Source: JAAELZ01 sp965223465 (lineage in GTDB: Bacteria; Pseudomonadota; Gammaproteobacteria; Arenicellales; Poriferihabitantaceae). From it: a DNA stretch of 64,000 nt. Positions 34,742 through 41,748 of this stretch are shown here, piece after piece. Both the position numbers and the translations under genes were made by a program. The notes under the pieces were generated by a model that had not been told where the DNA came from, did not search any database, and worked only from the letters and a program-made list of their open reading frames with translations. The stretch's first letter is position 1. Every line of letters begins with the position of its first letter. The stretch is from the NCBI GenBank assembly GCA_965223465.1, contig OZ245025.1:620001-684000 (forward strand). The letters run 5' to 3'.

Positions 34742-35668
34742 CTACGGCATAGCATCCACCCGCAGGTAGTTGCCTCGGCCGTTATTATTTTCAACTAGCT
34801 TGACACAATTAGTTACTGAAAAAGTAACCATGGTTGCATGAAAAGCAGATAGAACTTTCTCTTGAAGATCTTGGTCGCTTTCTAAATTAGAGACTCTAAG
34901 CCCAATTTTCTTCGCTGTGTCGATATTGATAGGTCGGCCATGTGTTTTATGTAAATTAGCGTTTGCAAGCCATGCTGCAATTTCCTTTCCAGGTCTTTTT
35001 GCTACCGGCCTTCGCTTAAACATGTTTGCGTTTAGCCACTCCTCAACCTTCTGTTGTGATAAAACCAATGTGGTTTTACAAATATTAAGAAATCCATGAG
35101 GGTAGGCTTGTATTTTTGTAACCCATAGTGGTGCTGTTTTTGGATCAGCCGTTATTTCCTTTTTTGCTTGCTCAAATTCGTCAAGAATGGCTTGAGCGGG
35201 AGCAGTGAAACTGCCATTGACAGTCGGGAAAGTTACTTGTGGGTCGATTGGTCCAATAGCAGAATGCTTGCCCATTACTATTTCATCACAAGCGCATGCG
35301 ATCATAGTTGCTGCGGACATCGCATTTTGCGGAACGATGGCCCGAATATGCGTGTACTTGCTTCTAAGATATTGTACAAGTTGTTCCGCTGCCTCCATTG
35401 AGCCACCCGGGCTATGAAGTATTAGATCTAGCTTGCTATTGGTAAGTCCGTGTATCGCTGACATAAACCCTTGTATATCTTGGGTTGTTACAGAAAGAAC
35501 GTTTGCAGGAAGATTTGCACTGTTGCTGGCAGTAAATGCCGTTGCATAGATTATTGTATCTCTGCCAGTGTATGCAGATAGGTCAGATAGATACTGGCGC
35601 CTTATCGTATCTTGAGCTCCACCTTTTGCTTCATGTATTTCAGTCCTTATGTCATTTAGTGTTGGCAT
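34742..35668 (-). CDS. ClpP-fold serine protease, SDH/SppA-like (integron cassette)
   Basis: The 308-residue protein belongs to the ClpP/crotonase fold and most resembles the serine dehydrogenase proteinase (SDH_sah) group. It shows LDLILHSPGGSMEAAEQLVQ near 80, the nucleophile loop PQNAMSAATMIACACDEIVM near 112-131 and SAIGPIDPQV near 135. Helical C-terminal part from about 155. No signal peptide is present, so it acts in the cytoplasm or at the membrane. It overlaps the preceding 63-residue gene by 17 bp in the same cassette (34659-35861), suggesting a coupled pair. Target unknown. Confidence 0.82.
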   Translation of the reverse strand: MPTLNDIRTEIHEAKGGAQDTIRRQYLSDLSAYTGRDTIIYATAFTASNSANLPANVLSVTTQDIQGFMSAIHGLTNSKLDLILHSPGGSMEAAEQLVQYLRSKYTHIRAIVPQNAMSAATMIACACDEIVMGKHSAIGPIDPQVTFPTVNGSFTAPAQAILDEFEQAKKEITADPKTAPLWVTKIQAYPHGFLNICKTTLVLSQQKVEEWLNANMFKRRPVAKRPGKEIAAWLANANLHKTHGRPINIDTAKKIGLRVSNLESDQDLQEKVLSAFHATMVTFSVTNCVKLVENNNGRGNYLRVDAMP

Positions 35669-35843
35669 CTCCAGTGTCCTCCGTTGATACTGTCAATTTA
35701 AACTCCTTAGCCGATGCAGAAGCTTCTAAAGCGATGGCGATGCTTTCAGCTAACTTTTCAGGAATGTTTTCTGATATCAGTGAAAGTAGTTCTTCGCGTT
35801 CGGCTTCTAAGTCTCTGTCAGTTGAATCTTCGGTTTCAGTCAT
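35652..35843 (-). CDS. 63-residue acidic protein in the protease cassette
   Basis: A short acidic helical protein beginning MTETEDSTDRDLEAEREELL with SENIPEKLAESIAIALEASA in the middle. ATG 35843 is chosen because GAGGA lies at the right distance; the in-frame ATG at 35855 lies against the recombination core. It starts 19 bp into the cassette and its end overlaps the protease gene by 17 bp, so translation is likely coupled. It could be an adaptor, substrate or inhibitor of the protease; nothing in the sequence decides this. Confidence 0.65.
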   Translation of the reverse strand: MTETEDSTDRDLEAEREELLSLISENIPEKLAESIAIALEASASAKEFKLTVSTEDTGDANTK

Positions 35844-35855
35844 ATTTTTCCTCAT

Positions 35856-35925
35856 GCCTAACGCCTTTAGCAGCGGACCGAAAAGCCGCTAGGCTTTTTG
35901 TGTCCGATGCCTAAACTTGTTAGGT
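35856..35925 (-). other. attC site 3 (after the membrane-protein cassette)
   Basis: Recombination site of 70 bp. On the minus strand the inverse core is ACCTAAC (35925-35919) and the core GTTAGGC (35862-35856). The arms pair as ATCGGACACAAAAAGCC with GGCTTTTCGGTCCGCTG. The inverse core complements the core of attC 2 (GTTAGGT). Confidence 0.9.
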
Positions 35926-35934
35926 GTGCCTTTG

Positions 35935-36417
35935 TTAAGCAAATGCCCATAAAATAGTACCTACAACTGCTGAGAAAACGATGATGTAATCTACAACTTT
36001 CTCTAGTCTATCCATAGTTTGATCAATGTACCACATACGGCCATTATTCTGATTGAAGAACTCTTTTGGCTTTGCTAAATGATAAATAGTCCATGAATCA
36101 GTATTTACAATCACTTTGCCAGACCTGTATTGCTGGGCAGTAATTTCTATGTTTTTTGTAGGCTTGTCATCTGCATCAACTTCAAGATAGATGTATTGTG
36201 TAGATTGCCCAGGTTGGACTTGGTTTACAAAGCGTCGGTGGCCTTTGTCGTGGAATACTTCTGCTATTATTACTCCGCAAATTAATAGGGCGCCAGCTCT
36301 ATCAAGTGATAGGTATGGAGTTGCACTCAAAGGAACGGCGAGCCATCCACAAGCCAAAGGTTTCCAAACGCGTGAGGCAAATGTATACCAATGTTTAAGA
36401 TTTCTCAGTTTTAACAT
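35935..36417 (-). CDS. Predicted membrane protein (integron cassette)
   Basis: The 160-residue protein is not recognised. It has hydrophobic segments near residues 22-38 and 42-58 and at the C-terminus (VVDYIIVFSAVVGTILWAFA), with a polar domain of about 80 residues between (STQYIYLEVDADDKPTKNIE). The start at 36417 has GGAAG upstream; the longer frame reaches back to a TTG inside the recombination core and was not used. It is the only gene of its cassette (35862-36438). A membrane-effector role in defence is conceivable but unsupported. Confidence 0.65.
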   Translation of the reverse strand: MLKLRNLKHWYTFASRVWKPLACGWLAVPLSATPYLSLDRAGALLICGVIIAEVFHDKGHRRFVNQVQPGQSTQYIYLEVDADDKPTKNIEITAQQYRSGKVIVNTDSWTIYHLAKPKEFFNQNNGRMWYIDQTMDRLEKVVDYIIVFSAVVGTILWAFA

Positions 36418-36432
36418 TTTACTTCCAAGTAC

Positions 36433-36507
36433 ACCTAACGCCAAGTTAACCGGCGCGCGATAGCGCGTCCGAGCGAGGAACGAGCGCTGTTGAACTTTTT
36501 GTTAGGG
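36433..36507 (-). other. attC site 2 (after the lipoprotein cassette)
   Basis: Recombination site of 75 bp. On the minus strand the inverse core is CCCTAAC (36507-36501), containing the lipoprotein stop codon, and the core is GTTAGGT (36439-36433). The arms include CAACAGCGCTCG and CGCGCTATCGCGCG. The inverse core complements the core of attC 1 (GTTAGGG). Confidence 0.9.
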
Positions 36508-36984
36508 CTTCTCTGCCTCAAGGTGCCTATTCCTCTCGATTCTTTTTGGAATGAAGTTCTCTTGAACAATACCTTTGGAGAATAACTCATCCCACTTTTT
36601 TCGTGACTCCGCTTCAAAATAGAAATAACCATCATAGCCTAGAATTTTGAAGAACCCACCGTAATAGCTCAATGCTAATAGACTTTCTTTACCATCACGC
36701 ACTCTAGCTACAGCTAATCGACTTCCTTTCCACAGCACCCACTCATTCTTATAGCGCGCCTGCGGTGCTAGAAGCCTAAAGTGCTCAGCTTCAATGGTGG
36801 CTTGAAATGCGTTTTCCAGTTCGTTCTTAGAATATTTTGTACCGGAGAGCCCTTCTAGATCATAGACCGTTATAGATTCAATTTTCTTTGAGATTCCTAC
36901 GAGATCTGGTGGCTCGGATTTACAGGCTGCAATAAGCAAGCCACAAGTAATAAGAATCATCCATTGCCATGATCTCCGTTTCAT
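36502..36984 (-). CDS. Predicted lipoprotein (integron cassette)
   Basis: The 160-residue product begins MKRRSWQWMILITCGLLIAA followed by C21, a clear lipobox (LIAAC), so it is predicted to be lipid-anchored after export. The mature part is mixed alpha/beta and contains VYDLEGLSGTKYSKNELENA; no known domain was recognised. The frame is open upstream to 37170, but that part runs through the attC site; ATG 36984, nine bases past the cassette boundary, gives the signal peptide. Cassette 36439-36998. Function unknown. Confidence 0.72.
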   Translation of the reverse strand: MKRRSWQWMILITCGLLIAACKSEPPDLVGISKKIESITVYDLEGLSGTKYSKNELENAFQATIEAEHFRLLAPQARYKNEWVLWKGSRLAVARVRDGKESLLALSYYGGFFKILGYDGYFYFEAESRKKWDELFSKGIVQENFIPKRIERNRHLEAEKP

Positions 36985-36992
36985 TCTAGTAG

Positions 36993-37065
36993 CCCTAACG
37001 CTTGGGCTCAGCCGACCCGAAAACGCGCCAGCGTTTTTGGGGTCGGCTGGAGCCCCTTGTTCGGC
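36993..37065 (-). other. attC site 1 (after the reverse transcriptase cassette)
   Basis: Recombination site of 73 bp. On the minus strand the inverse core is GCCGAAC (37065-37059) and the core GTTAGGG (36999-36993). The arms form a long near-perfect stem: GGGCTCAGCCGACCCGAAAA on plus pairs with TTTTTGGGGTCGGCTGGAGC. Its own cassette's leading core has been lost with the 5' part of the RT gene. Confidence 0.88.
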
Positions 37066-37096
37066 CTTTTTTGGACTGGAAAACCAGCACTTAGAT

Positions 37097-38207
37097 TTAG
37101 TATGCCCATGCATTCTCCTTGAACAATTCAACCTCTTCCGGTTGAACCACTTCCTCGGCCTCGCTGGCATCCCCTACAATTATCTTTCCAACCTCCAGGG
37201 CTTTCTTTAAGGCATCGCTCGAAATCCAGGTAGATTCCCATAGCTGCGGTGATTCACCATTAACAATTTTGCAAATAGGCTCTTCGCTTTCAAACTTGAT
37301 ACCGATGGCTTTTGGTTGGGTAACTCGCTGCAACCAAATTTCAAGATATCCGTTGTACGGAATTCGCGCCATTTTCTTTCGGACTTTCGTCCACAATCGC
37401 ACTTTATCATCACTCGGAGCAAGTGATATCAAATGGCTCAAGATTCCGGCTACAGCCGGAAACGTTGCTGGCGATACAGATGCGATATCAGTTGCGATGG
37501 CGATTTGTACCTCCAAATCGTCAGGGGCTTCAGTTTGCTTTGAAACGCTTGTGTGAAACTCGCCTACTAACCTTCTCAGAGCCCCGCTATTCGGATACTT
37601 TTGGCCGAAGGAATGCAACCTTAACAGTTGCTTTTGTATCGTTTTCGCATTGGAATTTCCAAGATCCTGAAGTTCGATGCCGGCTAGCTTATCCGGCTTA
37701 ATTGACCCTTCGACAACGTTTCTGCAGGAGAATGTTTTTGACACGCCGAGCTTCATACCCACAGATCGCAATTTGTCGCTTACAAGTTTAAGAACTGTTT
37801 CTGCTTTATCATCACTGTTGGCAAATATCCGATAATCATCCCTATATCGGAGTATTTTAAAATCCGCATTTTGTCCTACTTCTTGATTTATTTGCTCGTC
37901 CACATACCCAAGAACCATTTCCGCCACAAAGTCCATGAGAACCGAACCTTGTGAAATTCCATTTGTTTGACCATAACGGCCTGCCTGAATATGTGCATCA
38001 ATCTTGTTGCCGAGAAGTGAGTTCTTTCCCTTATTGTTCTTGGCGTTGTCTAAGCCATGTAATGCCCATGAAATGCTATGCGTATATAGCGATCCGTAGC
38101 AGTCGGTTACATCAGTATGGAGAAGATGATTGAACTCCAGAGAATAAATTAGTGATCGTTGCTCTACACTTTGCCACCAACTTTTGATCTGCGTTGCAAC
38201 ATCCGTC
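37097..38207 (-). pseudogene. Abi/DRT-type reverse transcriptase, N-terminus removed by IS21
   Basis: An open frame of 369 codons runs from the IS21 border to a TAA at 37097. Near its start are RT motifs in order: motif A LLHTDVTDCYGSLYTHSISW, motif B GQTNGISQGSVLMDFVAE and motif C YRDDYRIF. The YTHSI and QGS-DFxAE patterns resemble bacterial defence RTs (abortive-infection and DRT groups), not group II intron maturases. An alpha-helical C-terminal part of about 220 residues follows. The N-terminal palm/fingers and the start codon are missing, so the gene is broken. The attC behind it shows that it arrived as an integron cassette. Confidence 0.85.
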
Positions 38208-38279
38208 TGTTAATTTGCATCCAAAATTGACCCGGGATTTGCACTGAATTTTGACCCGTCTATTTGGTCTGATTATGAC

Positions 38280-39053
38280 CTAAGTTGAGTTTCTTTTTTT
38301 AGCTTTCACCTCCTTCATTTTTGCTGTTGAATGCCTGAACCGGTAACTGTCATTACCCGTTTCAATGATATGGCAGTGATGGGTTAATCTGTCCAACAAT
38401 GCCGTTGTTAATTTCGGATCACTGAACACACTAGACCATTCTGCAAAATCCAGATTAGTGGTAATGATGATACTAGTCTTCTCATAGAGCCTGCTGATCA
38501 GATGGAATAATAATGCCCCACCGCTTTGACTGAACGGCAGATAGCCCAATTCATCCAGGATCACCAGATCGGTATGCAATAAACGATTCGCCAGGCGCCC
38601 TGGTTTTCCCAATTGTTTCTCCTGCTCAAGCTGGTTGACCAGTTCAATTACGGACAGACAACGCACCCTGAGATGGCGATGCTGTATGGCCTGTACACCA
38701 ATGGCTGTTGCCAGATGTGTTTTGCCCGTACCCGGGCCGCCCACGAAGACGATATTCTGCGCGTCTTCCAGAAACTCACAGCGATGCAAGGCCCGGATAA
38801 GTGCTTCATCGGCCTCGCTCTCGCTAAAATCAAAGCCAGCCAGATCTCGATAGGCCGGGAACCTGGCTACCTTCATCTGGTAGTTGATGGAACGGACTTC
38901 CCGTTCAGCCACCTCAGCCTTAAGCAAGACCTCCAGGATCGGTATCGCCTGCTGATAAGCAGGTGCAGACTGAGTGGACATGGTCGCAATGGTCTCAGCC
39001 ATACCAAACAGCTTGAGAGACTTCAACGTAGTAATCATGGCTTGCGCTTTCAT
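38280..39053 (-). CDS. istB: IS21 helper ATPase IstB
   Basis: IstB is the AAA+ ATPase that assists the IstA transposase in target selection. The 257 residues include the Walker A motif GGPGTGKTHLATAIG near 104, Walker B LVILDELGYLPFS near 167, and the typical IstB region GGALLFHLISRLYEKTSIII. Its start overlaps the end of istA by 4 bp (ATGA), giving translational coupling. Intact. Confidence 0.96.
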   Translation of the reverse strand: MKAQAMITTLKSLKLFGMAETIATMSTQSAPAYQQAIPILEVLLKAEVAEREVRSINYQMKVARFPAYRDLAGFDFSESEADEALIRALHRCEFLEDAQNIVFVGGPGTGKTHLATAIGVQAIQHRHLRVRCLSVIELVNQLEQEKQLGKPGRLANRLLHTDLVILDELGYLPFSQSGGALLFHLISRLYEKTSIIITTNLDFAEWSSVFSDPKLTTALLDRLTHHCHIIETGNDSYRFRHSTAKMKEVKAKKRNST

Positions 39054-40588
39054 TGCTTGCCTCCACGAAGACGATCATAGCGCCGGGTGTTGGCCACAGG
39101 CTCATTCACCAGCTTCAGCGCTGCAGGTGTTCGAAGCGACTTGGGACGAGGGGGGTCACTGAGCCTGCTCAGGCAATTGAGTACATGCTCCCGGGACGGG
39201 TGTTCAACCTTCAGAGCTTCGTTAACTGCCCGTTCAACCAATTGCTCATCGTGCAACAGCACCAGGGCCAGTACATCAACCATCTCACGATCACCACCAG
39301 GGTGCTTTAACAATCGGGTTTGCAGTTGTTGGAAACTCTCCGGCAGTTCCTTGAAGGGGGCACCATTACGTAACGCCCCAGGCTTACGCTGTACCACTGA
39401 CAGATAGTGGCGCCAGTCATATATTGTCCTGCCGCTGCTGCCATGATCGCGGGTAAAGACCCGTTCATGAACGGCCACCTGGCGGGCTTCAGCCACAATC
39501 ACCAACCGTTCGGCATACACGCGCAGGCTCACCACCCGGTTGGCAAAGCTCGCCGGGACACTGTATCGATTATGTTCAAAGGTGATCAGACAGGTCGAGG
39601 TAACACGTTTGCTGTGTTCAACAAAGCCGTCAAAGGCAGCGGGCACCTCCATCAGATTTGCTTGCTCCTGTTGCCAGTAATCGTAGATCGTCTTTAGTTT
39701 GTCCTGGGGATGGGCCGATTCTTGCCACAGATCAATACAGCGCTTAAGCAACCAGCGGTTCAGTTCAGCGAGCGATTTGAATCGGGGGGCATCCTGCCAT
39801 ATCCGGTACCGCGCATCGCGTACCCCTTTCTCCACCTGACCTTTCTCCCAGCCCGCTGCAGGGTTGCAGAACTCCGCTTCGAATAGATAGTGGCTAGCCA
39901 TCGCTTGAAAGCGCCGGTTGATGGTCCGTTGCTTGCCGCGACCTACTTTATCCACCGCTGTCTTCATGTTGTCATATATCCCCCGTTCTGGAACACCACC
40001 GAAGATGCCGAAGGCATGGTAGTGCGCATCAAACAGCATCTCGTGGCTCTGCAACAGGTAGGCCCGCAGGTAGAAGGCCCGACTGTGGCTGAGCTTGAAG
40101 TGCGCAATCTGCAACTTGGTGTTCACGCCATTGATCACCGCATAGTCTTCGCTCCAGTCGAACTGGAAGGCTTCTCCTGGCGCAAAGGATAAGGGAACAT
40201 AGGTGTGTTTGCCCGCACCTCGCTTTGCCTCCTGCTGTTCCTGCCTCCAGGCGCGAGCAAAGGCAGCCACTCGATCATACGAACCTGTAAACCCAAGCTT
40301 AACCAAATCACTGTGCAGTCGCCGCATCGTGCGTCGCTGCTTGCGGTGTCTTCTTGATTCCCTAAACAGCCAATTGGTCAGTGTCTGCTCATAATCATCA
40401 AGCTTGGATGGACTCTTCCTGCTGGGGTAGCTCGGCTCCACCACGCCACTAGCGAGGTACTTGCGAACTGTATTACGGGACAGCCCGGTTCGCCTTGCTA
40501 TCTCTCGAATCGGCATCCCCTGGCGGAAATGCCATCGTCTTATTACACTTAATAACGCCACGTCTATCACTCCGATTATCTCCTGCAT
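39050..40588 (-). CDS. istA: IS21 transposase IstA
   Basis: IstA is the DDE transposase of IS21 elements. The 512 residues have an N-terminal helix-turn-helix (PIREIARRTGLSRNTVRKYL near 26-45), an rve integrase domain (about 125-300) with FQFDWSEDYAVING and IYDNMKTAVDKVGRG marking the acidic positions, and a C-terminal beta-barrel part. The length is normal and no disruption is seen. It overlaps istB by 4 bp. Confidence 0.96.
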   Translation of the reverse strand: MQEIIGVIDVALLSVIRRWHFRQGMPIREIARRTGLSRNTVRKYLASGVVEPSYPSRKSPSKLDDYEQTLTNWLFRESRRHRKQRRTMRRLHSDLVKLGFTGSYDRVAAFARAWRQEQQEAKRGAGKHTYVPLSFAPGEAFQFDWSEDYAVINGVNTKLQIAHFKLSHSRAFYLRAYLLQSHEMLFDAHYHAFGIFGGVPERGIYDNMKTAVDKVGRGKQRTINRRFQAMASHYLFEAEFCNPAAGWEKGQVEKGVRDARYRIWQDAPRFKSLAELNRWLLKRCIDLWQESAHPQDKLKTIYDYWQQEQANLMEVPAAFDGFVEHSKRVTSTCLITFEHNRYSVPASFANRVVSLRVYAERLVIVAEARQVAVHERVFTRDHGSSGRTIYDWRHYLSVVQRKPGALRNGAPFKELPESFQQLQTRLLKHPGGDREMVDVLALVLLHDEQLVERAVNEALKVEHPSREHVLNCLSRLSDPPRPKSLRTPAALKLVNEPVANTRRYDRLRGGKQ

Positions 40589-40687
40589 TAGTTCTTCGCA
40601 GGAGGGGTTGTACGTGGGTCAAAATTCGATGCAAATACCTAGCCTTAGTGGGTCAATTTTGGATGCAAATTAACATTTCAACGAATA

Positions 40688-41416
40688 ATGCTTGATACCG
40701 AATGCGTTGGTGCTGATTGGGTCAAAGATTCTCAGGGAGAGCTGTCGTCGCGCGACCGCCTGAACATTTATCATAACGCCTACCGTATTCGATTGATCGA
40801 TGTTTTGCTTGATACCTTTGAGCATACGGCTGTTTATTTAGGGGATAACTGGTTTAAGCAGCTGGCTTCAGCCTATGTTCAATTTCACGGCTCAATTTAT
40901 ACCAACATTGGCTTGTACGGTCTTGATTTCCCTAAATTTCTAGCAAAACAATTGCCCGATGATTTAGATGTTTCTGAGCTAGCAGAAATGGATTGGAAGC
41001 TGCGCAGGGTATTTGACGGGCCCGATAGCGTAGCCATGACTCGCTCTGATATCCAACAACTCGCGTCGGGAGAATCTGAGAGTCGATTACACTTTATAGC
41101 GACGATGAGCGTCATCACGCAAAAATTCAATACTTTGGATATTTGGCATGCCATCAATCAAGAACAAACCCCACCTAAAGCACAGTTGCAAACAGAACCG
41201 GTTGACGTTTTAATTTGGCGCAAGGGGTATTCACCTCATTTTAGGAGCCTTTCGGTTATCGAATCATCCGCTATTGCACACCTTACTAATTACCGCACAC
41301 TGGATGATATTGGTCGCGCATTAGGCTTGGATTATCCTGACGTCGATGTTGCGACGGAGTTTGGCTTGATGCTAAATCGCTGGCTGGACGATGAGATTTT
41401 ATGCAAGTCTGAATAG
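40688..41416 (+). CDS. DUF2063 protein (BufC-like), N-terminus truncated by IS21
   Basis: The 242 residues match the DUF2063 putative DNA-binding domain, partner of DUF692 (MNIO) enzymes in copper-peptide (bufferin) clusters: SSRDRLNIYHNAYRIRLIDV near 20, then FEHTAVYLGDNWFKQLASAY. The coding frame is already open at the IS21 border (40676, reading F-Q-R-I before the first ATG), and this matches the helix that normally precedes the ATG position. So about 10-20 N-terminal residues have been lost. The expected DUF692 and precursor genes upstream are gone. Translation from 40688 is possible but activity is doubtful. Confidence 0.78.
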   Translation: MLDTECVGADWVKDSQGELSSRDRLNIYHNAYRIRLIDVLLDTFEHTAVYLGDNWFKQLASAYVQFHGSIYTNIGLYGLDFPKFLAKQLPDDLDVSELAEMDWKLRRVFDGPDSVAMTRSDIQQLASGESESRLHFIATMSVITQKFNTLDIWHAINQEQTPPKAQLQTEPVDVLIWRKGYSPHFRSLSVIESSAIAHLTNYRTLDDIGRALGLDYPDVDVATEFGLMLNRWLDDEILCKSE

Positions 41417-41748
41417 CGTCTCAGTATGCGTCCAGCTTGAAAAGGAGGCCGAGTTCCTTGTTTTGTCGGAATAACGCTTAATTCTTGTTCCGTATTTCTG
41501 GGGTTGGCCTGGTTTACAAACCCATATTGGTTTTAACCCATTATTTCTATAGCGCTAATTGAAACGTAAGGTTATGGTTTTATACCCACTTACACTCTTT
41601 CAAAAAACAGGTGAACATGGCTTTTCAAAACACCGCTGCATTTACTTGGATACAGTTTAGCGCGGTTCCGGAAATTCGCTATGGTATATACGTTAGTTTT
41701 AAATGCTGAGGCATCAAGCGCATCATAACCACGCTTAAACCGACTGGC
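41417..41748. other. Intergenic region between DUF2063 gene and metH
   Basis: In these 332 bp between two convergent genes no ORF, tRNA, known riboswitch or clear intrinsic terminator was recognised. Confidence 0.4.

Larger units (their letters stand above)
38208..40675 (-). mobile_element. IS21-family insertion sequence
   Basis: The 2468-bp element has TG...CA tips and perfect terminal inverted repeats of at least 26 bp (38208-38233 and 40650-40675, starting TGTTAATTTGCATCC). The first repeat is followed inside by a second copy of the motif, as usual for IS21 multiple end repeats. istA and istB are intact and overlap. The flanks (ending CATCCGTC at left, starting TTTCAACG at right) show no target duplication, and both adjacent genes lack their 5' parts, so the copy marks a rearrangement junction. 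Confidence 0.95.

Noticed and set aside
35934..35940. GTTAAGC next to the membrane-protein stop as inverse core of attC 3
   Set aside because: GTTAGGT at 35919-35925 is the exact partner of the upstream core and pairs better, so it defines the site.
36985..37170. Longer N-terminus for the lipoprotein gene
   Set aside because: It would be translated through the attC site and hide the signal peptide; the frame is open by chance.
37097..38207. RT as a group II intron maturase or a retron
   Set aside because: No maturase or HNH domain after the RT motifs, no intron-like RNA or msr/msd-like repeats nearby, and motif A reads YTHSI as in Abi/DRT proteins.
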